NCBI GenBank assembly: GCA_007570785.1
Contig: ML661885.1
Coordinates: 16,117,458-16,181,457 of the forward strand
Direction of reading: 5' to 3'
Source: Antilocapra americana
Lineage: Eukaryota; Chordata; Mammalia; Artiodactyla; Antilocapridae
DNA length: 64,000 bases
Positions 12,556 to 21,747 of the stretch are shown piece after piece (position 1 is the stretch's first letter; every line of letters begins with the position of its first letter). A program made the position numbers and the translations under genes. The notes beneath the pieces are model-generated. The model was not told the DNA's origin and ran no database searches. It saw nothing but the letters and a program-made list of their open reading frames with translations.

Positions 12556-12719
12556 AAAAGCATATAGTGGAGATTTATTTGTTACCAGAACCAGGCATTT
12601 TTCTCCTCTCTTAACTGATCACAAGAAACTCCCAGTGACCCCTTGGGATTGGGGGGAGAGATGTCCCTTCCAGACATGCTGAGTCTGATCTGTATTGTAG
12701 AATTTCTAGTTGGTGTACT

Positions 12720-12845
12720 GGGTTTTATTTGCAGCTTGTGAGTTCTTTATTTGCGGCATGTGGGATCTAGTTCCCTGGGACCAAACCCAGGCCCCCTGCA
12801 TTGGGAGCTTGGAGTCTTAGCCACTGGACCACCAGGGAAGTCCCT
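12720..12845 (-). mobile_element. CHR-type tRNA-Glu SINE, 5'-end fragment
   Basis: Antisense head and body: GCGGCATGTGGGATCTAG, CCTGCATTGGGAGC, TTAGCCACTGGACCACCAGG and GAAGTCCC. Confidence 0.88.
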
Positions 12846-13216
12846 ACAACATCTAATTTGTAATGGAATGCTGCTGTATATAGTCAGCTTTGTGATTTGG
12901 TGGATCAGATAAACAACTAATTCATGACAACTCAAAATTCCAGTATCACTTGATGCTTACATGGTCTAGGCTTTCACCCTCTACCAGGGCTTGGAATAAG
13001 CCAAGAGCTGCCTTTCAAATGAAGAGTCATTATTGATAAAAGAGGGCATGGTTTGTTGAAGGCACATTTGTGGTACCAACTGAAGGTATCTCCTGCAAAT
13101 TCTCTTACAGGAGAGGTGCAGAGTCAGATTTTGAAGAATGACTTAATACTTATTGGTTGGGTAGACAAGCTACTGAACAGCATGTACAGAGATAAGAAAA
13201 AGTGTCATAACAGAGT
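12846..13216. other. Intergenic sequence, nothing recognised
   Basis: No gene or repeat recognised. Confidence 0.45.
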
Positions 13217-13224
13217 ACTAATGT

Positions 13225-13521
13225 AGGGGACTTCCCTGATGGTCCAGTGGTTAAGAATGTGTCTTCCACATTCTTCCAATGCAGAATGTGTCTTCCAATG
13301 CAGAGGACGCAAGTTTGATCTCTGGTCTGGGAACTAAGGTCTCACATGCCTCAGGGGCAACTAAGCCTGCATGCCACAACTAGGTAACCCTTGCACTGCA
13401 ATGAAGATCCTGTGTGCCGCAACTAGGACCCAACGCAGCTAAATAAATTAATAAGTAAATATTTAAAAAATAAACAGATGGTGTAATGCCTATCTAATAG
13501 AGTTATAAAAAAAAAAAAAAA
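13225..13521 (+). mobile_element. CHR-type tRNA-Glu SINE whose tail received the FADS2 retrocopy
   Basis: The head reads GGGGACTTCCCTGATGGTCC with AGTGGTTAAGAATGTG. The body carries CTGCATGCCACAACTAG, CTGTGTGCCGCAACTAGGACC and an AAATAAATTAATAAG tail zone. A local duplication of the GAATGTGTCTTCCA segment is present at about 13255-13303. The A-run at 13507-13521 directly precedes the retrocopy. ACTAATGT occurs before the SINE (13217-13224) and again just after the retrocopy's own poly(A) tail (17118-17125). This fits a SINE target-site duplication later split by the retrocopy. Confidence 0.8.
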
Positions 13522-13784
13522 GAATACTGCCCCACCCGAAAGCGCGCGGAGTTGCGCGACCCTCTTTGTGCGGGCACATTCGGAAGCGCGGGTAGCCAGC
13601 GCGCGTAAGAGCCGGGAACCCCAACCGCCGCCCGCTCTCGCCTGCCAGGCTCCCCTGGGATCTCCTCGGGCGCCCCGGGCTGGAGTGGGAAGATGAAGGA
13701 GTTGGAACACGTAACCGGCCTCCGTGGCCGGGCAGGCGGGGAAGCCGGGAACCTCTGCCCCAGCCTTCGAAAGGTCCTCCTGGG

Positions 13785-13842
13785 CCAATGGCAGGAGGGG
13801 CGACACGCCCGGATTGGTGCAGTCGCTCTGCTGATCACTGTG
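13785..13842 (+). promoter_or_regulatory. Promoter-like block with opposed CCAAT boxes
   Basis: A direct CCAAT (13785-13789, in GGCCAATGG) and an inverted one, ATTGG (13813-13817), lie 28 bp apart in CpG-rich DNA. They are followed by TGATCACTGTG (13832-13842), whose ATCAC half resembles a sterol regulatory element. Published work on FADS2 describes SREBP and NF-Y control of its proximal promoter, so this block may be the parental promoter carried along in the retrocopy. The CCAAT boxes are seen directly. Their factor binding and the SRE assignment are inference. Confidence 0.55.
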
Positions 13843-14193
13843 AAAACCCAGGCGGATGAGATCGCGGGAGGATGCGGAGCCCCGGGCGGGGGGAGCCAGA
13901 GGGGGAGCCAGAGGGGCGGACAGAGGAGGCTTTGAGGCCCTGAGCTACTCGGGAGTTTTCTCTGGAGGCAAAAGTCCAGTGAGAGCTGGCGAGGGGATGG
14001 GGGAGAGGGGACGGCTTGGGGCCCTTGGAAGCGGAGAGGAAGGCAGGGATACTCCTGAGCTGAGGCGAGGAGGCTGGGGGAGGGGACATCGTGGGAGGAG
14101 GAGGAGAAGACAAAAGCCGAAAGCGAGAAGGGCCTGGACCGACCGCGCTCATCGCTCACCGCAGTGCACTGGGCCATCCGGTCAGCAGGCAGA

Positions 14194-15528
14194 ATGGGGA
14201 AGGGGGAGAACCCGGGCGAGGGGGCCACGGAGCTTGAGGCGCTGATGCCTGCCTTCCGCTGGGCGGAGATTCAGAAGCACAACCTGCACACCGATAAGTG
14301 GCTGGTCATCGATCGCAAGGTCTACGATATCACCAAATGGTCCAGCCAGCACCCCGGGGGCCAGCGGGTCATCGGGCACTACGCTGGGGAAGATGCTACG
14401 GATGCCTTCCTGGCCTTCCACCGCAACCTTGATTTTGTGCGCAAGTTCATGAAGCCCCTGTTGATTGGCGAGCTGGCCCCTGAGGAGCCCAGCCAGGACC
14501 ATGGCAAGAATTCCCAGATCACTGAGGACTTCCGGGCCCTGAGGAAGACTGCTGCGGACATGAACCTGTTCAAGAGTAACCAGCTCTTCTTCCTTCTCCA
14601 CCTGGCCCACATCATCGCCATGGAGGGCATCGCCTGGTTCACCATCTTCTACTTTGGCAACGGCTGGATTCCAACCATCATTACGGCCTTCATCCTTGCT
14701 ACCTCTCAGGCCCAGGCTGGATGGCTGCAACATGATTACGGCCACCTCTCTGTTTACAAGAAGTCCATGTGGAACCATATTTTACACAAGTTCATCATCG
14801 GTCACTTAAAGGGTGCCTCTGCTAACTGGTGGAACCATCGCCACTTCCAGCACCACGCCAAACCCAATGTCTTCCACAAGGATCCTGATGTGAACATGCT
14901 GCCTCTGTTTGTCCTGGGTGAGTGGCAGCCCATTGAGTATGGCAAGAAGAAGCTGAAATACCTGCCTTACAATCGCCAGCATGAGTACTTCTTCCTTATT
15001 GGGCCGCCGCTTCTCGTCCCTTTGTACTTCCAGTACCAGATCATCATGACCATGATTGTTTGCAAGGACTGGGTGGACTTGGCCTGGGTCATCAGCTACT
15101 ATATCCGTTTCTTCATCACCTACATCCCTTTCTATGGTGTCCTGGGAGCCATCCTTTTCCTCAACTTCATCAGGTTCCTGGAGAGCCACTGGTTTGTATG
15201 GGTCTCACAGATGAATCACATTGTCATGGAGATTGGCGGAGAGCCCTACAGAGACTGGTTCAGCAGCCAGCTGGCAGCCACCTGCAATGTGGAGCAGTCG
15301 TTTTTCAATAATTGGTTCACTGGGCACCTCAACTTCCAGATTGAACACCACCTTTTCCCCACCATGCCCCGGCACAACTTGCACAAGATTTCCCCGCTGG
15401 TGAGGTCCCTGTGTGCCAAGCACGGCATCGAGTACCAGGAGAAGCCGCTCCTCCAGGCCCTGCAAGATATCATCAGGTCCCTGAGGAAATCTGGGCAGCT
15501 GTGGCTGGATGCCTACCTCCATAAATGA
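14194..15528 (+). CDS. FADS2: Acyl-CoA delta-6 desaturase, intact FADS2 retrogene
   Basis: Front-end desaturase of the ER membrane. FADS2 introduces the delta-6 double bond into linoleoyl- and alpha-linolenoyl-CoA, the first step of long-chain polyunsaturated fatty acid synthesis, using electrons from its own cytochrome b5 domain. The frame encodes 444 residues, the usual FADS2 length, with no stop or frameshift. The cytochrome b5 domain lies at about residues 20-95, with HPGG at 53-56 and the second heme ligand His76. Histidine boxes are HDYGH (180-184), HRHFQHH (215-221, HFQHH core) and QIEHH (382-386, the front-end Gln replacing His). Hydrophobic spans lie at about 131-175 and 264-325. The C-terminus LWLDAYLHK matches the family. 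The ATG at 14194 has A at -3 and G at +4. An in-frame GTG 30 bases upstream is not needed. The single-exon structure shows it is a retrocopy. Whether it is expressed cannot be seen here. Confidence 0.93.
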   Translation: MGKGENPGEGATELEALMPAFRWAEIQKHNLHTDKWLVIDRKVYDITKWSSQHPGGQRVIGHYAGEDATDAFLAFHRNLDFVRKFMKPLLIGELAPEEPSQDHGKNSQITEDFRALRKTAADMNLFKSNQLFFLLHLAHIIAMEGIAWFTIFYFGNGWIPTIITAFILATSQAQAGWLQHDYGHLSVYKKSMWNHILHKFIIGHLKGASANWWNHRHFQHHAKPNVFHKDPDVNMLPLFVLGEWQPIEYGKKKLKYLPYNRQHEYFFLIGPPLLVPLYFQYQIIMTMIVCKDWVDLAWVISYYIRFFITYIPFYGVLGAILFLNFIRFLESHWFVWVSQMNHIVMEIGGEPYRDWFSSQLAATCNVEQSFFNNWFTGHLNFQIEHHLFPTMPRHNLHKISPLVRSLCAKHGIEYQEKPLLQALQDIIRSLRKSGQLWLDAYLHK

Positions 15529-17116
15529 AGCTGTAGCCCTCGGGGCGCCCACAGGGATGGTGTAGGGGGGAGCAGGTGGGGTGGCACCGAAGGGGAGGGT
15601 GGGGTTTTGTTCAGAGAGAGGGCCATCTCTGAGGGTGCCTGGCTCACAGACTTCAGGCTTGGTCTTTCCTCTCTTGCTGTCTGGTTTCGAGGCTTTCATA
15701 CCTCCCTCTGACACCCTCCCTCCCCGCCTCCACCCTCTGTCCTTAAGCAACTGCCAGACCAGCCGTGCACAGGTGCAGCCTATGAGCCCCCTGCAGCCTG
15801 GCCTCCAGGCCTCACACCACCCTCTTTTTTCCCTTACCTGCTCTTGAGGTCCACAGAGCTGGGTCCCAGCCAGCAGGCGGGACAGCTCCATGAGCCTGCA
15901 GGCTGGCCCCAGCCCCTTGGACAGCAGCCCACCCTCTGCCCTTCTGTGGGGTGATTTGCTTGATTCCTCCGATCTCCTTCCCACCACTCGGTCGGTACTG
16001 TGGGCACCCCTGTAGGCCCCACTTTCTCTTCAGATGTCCAGGGCCAGGCTCCCTTTGCCTGTGTTGCAGCCAGCTCAGGCCTCTGAGCCCAGGGAAACAT
16101 CCTGGCCCCACTGGAGCCCTCTGACCCAGGACTCGAGCAGTTTCATCCTGCCACCTCCCAAGTCCAGAGCCTGTGACCTTGGGTCCATGGGGACAGGGCC
16201 ACAGATGAGCTCAGCAGAAGCAATGGCCAAGTCAGGGGTGAGCCGGCCTGTAGGCTCAGATGTTTGTTCCGGTTGAGAGACCCAAGATTCCCAATTGGCA
16301 GCAATCGGACTCTCTCCCAGAGTGCTCCGTTACTGCCAGGCAGTGCCAACCAGTCCCCGGCCACTTGGCTGGTGTGGACTTAGGCCCTACAGGCCGCCAG
16401 TGGGCACTGGAGCCCAGAAGCTCATCACAGCCCCCTCCCCACGTTGGGGCTGCCCTTGTGGACATGCTCTTTCCCGGTCTATCACGCTCTTGTGTCTTTG
16501 CTTGTTTTTTAACCTCTTGCTACCGGATGCGTTCTGCTGGGGGCAGCAGTGGGACTGGGCCTTGGGACGATCCGTCTGTTCCCACTTCCTACCCCATCTG
16601 CAGCCTCCCCAGGCCCCACAGTGGGCTGAGCTGGACTCACTCACTGCCTCCACGGCCCTGACTGTCAAGAGACAGAGGGAAAGAGTCCCAGAGGAGGGTG
16701 ACCCTGAGAAGCCGGGGACTTGGTGGTGGTGGGGGTACTCAATGGGACAAGGAGGGGTTGGGGCTGAAGGCCAGACAGCTGAGGGGACAGGAAAGTGAGA
16801 GGGTGGGGAACCTGGAAGGATCCAGAGCTGCTGCATCTGAAAATTAATCCACTAACCCATAGATAGCTCCAGAGGAGGGCAGGGCAGGAGGGTCCAGCTC
16901 TGACTGATGATGGACCCTAGGGTTGCCATGGCAACAAGGGATCAGACCACCTGAAGCCCTCCTGCTGAGAACACACTGGCCCAAAGAGCCACTGTCCCTC
17001 CCCTGAGGCAGAATGGATCCATAGGGAACTGACCTTAATTTTTATCATGTTGCTTCCCCACCTCTACACTTTTGGAAATAAATGAAGTGATTTTATTCTC
17101 AAAAAAAAAAAAAAAA
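15529..17116 (+). other. FADS2 retrocopy 3' UTR, polyadenylation signal and poly(A) tail
   Basis: GC-rich non-coding sequence follows the TGA. AATAAA lies at 17077-17082, 18 bases before a 16-A run (17101-17116). The open frames here on both strands are by-products of high GC content. No independent gene is recognised. Confidence 0.85.
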
Positions 17117-17379
17117 GACTAATGTCATTGGTATTCCTGGATTATGGGGTGAAAGTGATGTGCTCAGTGTCTGGGTCATGGGGGCCCACTGAACCCTGGT
17201 GGAGGAAGGTATTGAATTCTTTTAAGCAGAGGAGTTAACTTTTATCTTTAGGAAATGGGCTACTCTTTGTATCCCTTCTGGTGCCTTGGGCAGTCCCTTT
17301 CAATAATTTATCATGCAGATTGTTTTGGCTTGGAGTTTTAATTGAGAATATGGTTAGTCACATATTGTATCACTTATTT

Positions 17380-17562
17380 TTAATATTTATTTTTATTTTA
17401 TTTATTTGGATGTTTCAGGTTTTAGTTACAACATGCACCAATGAAAAGATCCATGCAGGATCTTTAGTTGTGTGTGGGATATAGTTCCCTGACCAGGGAT
17501 CGAACCTGGGCCCCTTTTGGAAGTGCAGAGTCTTAGCCATTGGACCACAGGGAAGTCTCTAC
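17380..17562 (-). mobile_element. CHR-type tRNA-Glu SINE
   Basis: TATTTATTTTTATTTTATTT (antisense tail) leads into GTGTGTGGGATATAGTTCC, GACCAGGGATCGAACCTGGG (antisense B-box) and CTTAGCCATTGGACCACAGG with GAAGTCTC. Confidence 0.88.
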
Positions 17563-18587
17563 ATATTGTGTCACTTGTTACAGTAAGTTCACAACTTTTT
17601 CTTTCTACTAGGCTTCTCTCTCTCTCCCCCTCCTCCCTGGCCCCCATCCCCTCATGTAAATGAGACTGCATGGGAGCACTTAAACAGGAATTAGCTCTAA
17701 TTCTGCTACTGGGTTCTCAGCATTATAATTTCTAATCTGTTTGCCAAGTTCTTTGCCAAGTAACTTCCAAAGAAAAAAAGGTTTCACCTCCTCACTTCAA
17801 TGAGTAAGACACTAATGCAAATACATCCCATCTGTTAACCTTTTTGTATTCCTTTACTACATGTAGAAGTATTTTGCCTAAGCTACATGAAATATTCTAT
17901 GGATAATGAGCCTTGTGTTTTCATAAGTGCGTAGTGTCTTGAAAACATGAGTGAATCCATTGCTAAAATATTTATAGTTTAGTCAACAAACATAGACTCA
18001 AAGAGTGATCAGTTGTGGTAACAGACATCCAAATCTTGGAAATATTTTGAGGAGTACATTACCTTACGTGGTAGATACTGTCAGTCCTGAAACACTGGTT
18101 CCATATTTGGAAATTAAAACCTTTGTTCTGTGACAGGAATGGGGCACAGCATCAGTGAAAAGTGCCATCTGGACCAGGACTCCAGCAGGGAGGGAACAGA
18201 GAACAAATGGCAGATCAAAAGTTTGGATCAGAAACTCATGCAGCATTTAGAGTAGGTCTGAGCATGGTGTGCGTTTGATTTCAAAGACCGCTACGTGCTT
18301 GGATAAGTTTCGTAGACTGTGAAACATGGTGAAAACTGGTCCTAAGGGAAGGCACAGAACATTGGGTGACAGAAGGCAAAGATCAAGTTCACAAAGGAAG
18401 CTTGAAGGAAGCATTAACCAGTATATCAGAATCTGAACTCCATTCAGTAAGCATTCTGAAAACATGCTGATGACACTCAGCCATTGAGCAGGGCTTCCAA
18501 TTGTGTGGCATTGGAGTTGAGCCTCTGGAGGGCTGGGGGTTGATGATGATGTCTGTCAGTAAGAAAGAAGTGGAGAAACTTTTTATT
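17563..18587. other. Intergenic sequence, nothing recognised
   Basis: No gene or assignable repeat. Confidence 0.45.
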
Positions 18588-19110
18588 TATTTATTTTTAT
18601 TGAGGCATAGTTGACTCACAATATTATATACATTTCAGGTGTATAATGATTTGTTTACAGTGTCTAAAGGTTATAATCCATTTATAGTTAGGATAAAGTA
18701 TTGACTATATTCCATGTGTTCTATGATATATCCTTGAAAGTGAAAGTGTTAGTCACTTAGTCATGTCCAACTTTTTTGAGACCCCATGGACTGCAGTCAA
18801 CCAGGCTCCTCTGTCCATGGAATTCTCCAGGCAAGAATACTGGAGTGGGTTGTCCTTTCCTTTTCCAGGGATCTTCCTCACCCAGGGATCAAACCCCGGT
18901 CTCCCACATTGCAGGCAGATTCTTTCCTGCTGAGCCACCAGAGAAGCCCTTGTGATATATCCTTGGAGCTTATTTTATACTTAATAGTTTGTACTCTTAA
19001 TCCCCTATTCCTCTATTGCCTCTCCCCACTTCCCTGTCCCCATTGGTGACCATTAGTTTGTCCTCTGTATCTGCAAGTCGTGGACATTGGTTCAACCCAT
19101 CTATTCGGAG
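18588..19110 (-). mobile_element. L1 3' portion, split by a SINE
   Basis: TTTATTGAGGCATAGTTGAC, ACATTTCAGGTGTATAATG and a later CCCACTTCCCTGTCCCCATT with GGTGACCATTAGTTTG belong to an antisense L1 3' region. The two halves (18588-18736 and 18966-19110) are contiguous once the SINE between them is removed. Confidence 0.75.
18724..18965 (-). mobile_element. Bov-tA SINE inserted in L1
   Basis: Antisense Bov-A body (CATGGACTGCAGTCAACC, CTCCAGGCAAGAATACTGG) and antisense tRNA head (CAGGGATCAAACCCCGGTC, GAGCCACCAGAGAAGCCC). A perfect 13-bp target-site duplication, TGATATATCCTTG, lies at 18724-18736 and 18953-18965, so the insert itself is 18737-18952. Confidence 0.95.
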
Positions 19111-19447
19111 GATTTTTATCTTTTCTGGAAATCTTTTTTTCTCATTTCTATCAATAGTTCTTCTCTCTGTTCCCTTTTTGAAATTCCTATTAGGCAAATA
19201 TTGAAACCTTTGAATTTTTTTCCCACCCATATTCACCTTTTTATCTGTCCTTTCTGAGCTGTGCTCTGGGAGGATCCTTGGTTGTATCTTCTAGCTAAGT
19301 AATCATCCTTTAGTTATATCTTTTCTGTTACTCCGCACATTTATTGAGTTTTTCAGACTTTTTCAATAATTACAACCTTCCTTTTGAAGATCCCTAGTTG
19401 TCTATAATATGTTTCTATTAAAACAGACAGTATCTTCTTATTCCTCT
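19111..19447. other. T-rich intergenic sequence, probably old L1/L2-type remnant
   Basis: T-rich texture in line with an antisense LINE remnant. I cannot assign a family. Confidence 0.3.
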
Positions 19448-19668
19448 TAGGATGTAATGTGCTCAGTCATGTCCAACTCTCTGTGACCCCGCAGACTAAA
19501 GCCCACCAGGCTCTTCTGTCCATGGAATTTTTCAGGCAAGAATACTGGAGCGGGTTGCCATTTATTGCTTAAGGGGATCTTTCTAACCCAGGGATCAAAC
19601 CTTCGTCTATGGCATCTCAAGCACTGGCAGGCAGATTCTTTATCACTGTTGCACCTGGGAAGCCCCAT
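19448..19668 (-). mobile_element. Bov-tA SINE
   Basis: Antisense body and head: CAGTCATGTCCAACTCTC, CAGGCAAGAATACTGGAGC, CCCAGGGATCAAACCTTCG, AGGCAGATTCTTTATCAC and GGGAAGCCCC. Confidence 0.9.
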
Positions 19669-19771
19669 ATGTACCATACATACTTTTTAAAAAATTTCAT
19701 TTTTTAATTTTGTTTCTTTGGATATTAGTTTATCCATATGATGATTATGGTCCCTTTCATCCAGAAGCTGA

Positions 19772-19850
19772 TGTCTTCCCCACCCAGGGATCGAACCTGG
19801 ATCTCCTGCATCTCCTGCATTGGCAGGTGAATTCTTACCATTGAGCCACA
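19772..19850 (-). mobile_element. Bov-tA head fragment
   Basis: Only the antisense tRNA-like part remains: CACCCAGGGATCGAACCTGG, a duplicated TCTCCTGCA segment, GGCAGGTGAATTCTTACCA and TTGAGCCAC. Confidence 0.75.
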
Positions 19851-19892
19851 CTAAGGTATTAAAGATTACCTTTCCTTAAATATTTGCTGGGT

Positions 19893-20020
19893 TTGGGGAC
19901 TTTCCTGATAGTCAAGCAGTTAAGACTTCATGCTCCTTAATGCAAAGGGACAGTTCCATCCCTGCTTGGGGAAAGTCACACATGCCACATGGTGTAGTCC
20001 AAAAAAGAAAAAAAAAAATG
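19893..20020 (+). mobile_element. Short CHR-type tRNA-Glu SINE
   Basis: GGGGACTTTCCTGATAGTC, AGCAGTTAAGACTTCATGC and CACATGCCACATGGTG, followed by an A-rich tail (AAAAAAGAAAAAAAAAAA). Confidence 0.8.
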
Positions 20021-20744
20021 CTGGGTTTGCATGATGATATGGGATCTGGGCTCCTAGGTTAGTCTGTCTCATGCTATATGTGATCACCTGGCTTATTTCC
20101 AGAATTCCAGGCAGCAATGTGGCCTCCTCAGTGATAGAGGCTTCCCCTTTCTTCTAGGTGGCAGTGAATTCTGTCCCAAGACCTGATTACCAGGAGGGAC
20201 ATCTTCCTGGTTGTGTATCGCTTCTGTCTAGGGACACAAATCTCTCCTGATCCTGCGTGGCACAAGGAGAAGGACCAAGAGTTCGACCTTCCTGGATGCC
20301 TCTGCCTCAGCCAGTCATCCTCCTGGTTGACCCTGGATCCTCTCTTTTCATCTATTTTCTCTCAGCTTGAAGCCCCAGCTGAGATGCTCTCATGCTCTTC
20401 ATCAGTTCTCTCTTTTGTGTGTTTTGGCCATTAGTTCTTCCTTCAATATAAACTCCTCTGCCTTTAATATTTTAGGAACTTCATTATAATTTCTGATCTA
20501 TTGAGGGCACCAAGTCTTTTCTTCTGCTGTTTTCAATTTAAAATATTTTCTTACTGTTTTTGGGGATCTGAGATGAGAGAAGCATGTTCTTAGTTTGCAG
20601 TCTTAATCTGATTACCTCCTGGTCTATTACAAAGCAGGCTAGCCCAGTTTAAAGAAAGTACATCAGTGTATCTGGCAAGTAATGTTTATTCCTATGACTG
20701 AATTCTACTGGAAGTTTACACTATGAGTTTATGTTAAATATATT
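20021..20744. other. Intergenic sequence, nothing recognised
   Basis: No gene or assignable repeat. Confidence 0.45.
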
Positions 20745-20900
20745 AACATTTATTAATTTCCTGTTTGTGAATGCCTATTTTGAACTTCTCAAAAAATCCT
20801 GATATATATCAGTTCTAAGATAGGAAAATAAAGACTTAGAGGGGTGAAATCATTTATCCAAGTCCAACAGATAGTCAGAGAAAGAGCCAGAGTTCATGCC
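20745..20900 (+). repeat. MIR SINE remnant
   Basis: Diverged MIR: TAACATTTATTAATTTCC start, then a degraded 'agataggaaaataaagactt' block with TCCAAGTCCAACAGATAG and a CCAGAGTTCATGCC end. Confidence 0.5.
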
Positions 20901-21747
20901 TATGTCTTGCTATAACAGCAGCTTCCTTCCATTAAAGACAAAAGGTAATGATAATACACAATGTCCTCACTATGGGATACCAAAACAACACAGTAAGCAT
21001 TTGCTGGAGTGGGTTCATCTAGAAATCCTGAAGTCAGGAGTCACTGATTACTGTGGATAATTTGTCAGCAAATCGCTGAGCTGACAGCACTTTTCAATTT
21101 CATTTTGTTGCCTTTGTCAATAAGATTTATTCTTAGAGGAATTTGTGAACTATTAGTGCTGTCTCAGTGGGCAGCACACAGAAATGGTGTGTGCATATTG
21201 GTAAACATCTCTGCAGGATTGGCAAGTTAGAGGTGTTATTTTGCATTGATTTTTTATCCTTGCTTTCAGCTGAGGTTTATTTTCATATAAGCAGTAATTA
21301 CAGAAAATGAGTGCCTGTGAGGGTAAAAGTAGTTATGCTGGTTAAAGAGCATTATATGTATTATGTGGCATGCTGTAATTATTGAAGTTATTTTATAGGA
21401 AACAAGTCTTTCTGAGCAATTGTAATACATGGGGTTCAGAAAAATAAAGGCAGAGATTATAGACAGTTTAAGCTTTTGTAAAGTCTGTGTTGTGTTGTTC
21501 AAGAAGCGTTTTTGGAGAATCTGTCATAATAAACATTTGGAAAATGAAAAGATAAATACAGAAATAAAAATACTTTGTTTTTTAGCTGAGAATGTTTAAA
21601 CATACAAGTGCCAGAGGACTTAAAACTAAAAATGTTGTCAGAATGCAACAGGGTCCATCAGAGAAGGTGGGGAAGTATGGAGCTGGGTCAGCAATGGTGT
21701 TCCATCCCTGTTGAACAGCATTCTTTGCTGTTTGATTTCCTTGATAT
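20901..21747. other. Intergenic sequence, nothing recognised
   Basis: AT-rich DNA without a recognisable gene or repeat. Confidence 0.45.

Larger units (their letters stand above)
13522..17116 (+). other. FADS2: Full-length processed (intronless) FADS2 retrocopy
   Basis: This is a reverse-transcribed FADS2 mRNA copy. It comprises about 670 bp of GC-rich leader, a continuous coding region, a 1.57-kb 3' UTR with AATAAA at 17077-17082 and an A16 tail at 17101-17116. The parental vertebrate gene has about a dozen exons and none of its introns is present. Flanking A-runs each followed by GA (13507-13523 and 17101-17118) could be the retrocopy's own target-site duplication merged with the tails. 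The leader is longer than I expect for the ordinary FADS2 5' UTR, so the source transcript probably began upstream of the usual start site. Composition shifts sharply from AT-rich flanks to CpG-rich sequence at 13522, which marks the 5' boundary. Confidence 0.9.

Noticed and set aside
14164..14193. Ten-codon N-terminal extension of the FADS2 frame starting at a GTG
   Set aside because: Vertebrate translation would use the ATG at 14194, which has a strong context and gives the exact 444-residue family length.
13503..14228. 241-codon minus-strand frame opposite the FADS2 leader, and similar minus frames through 15.9 kb
   Set aside because: They are GC-driven shadows of the sense transcript copy with no domain of their own.
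15205..15987. 260-codon minus-strand frame over the end of the FADS2 coding region
   Set aside because: It is the antisense shadow of a conserved coding sequence and GC-rich 3' UTR.
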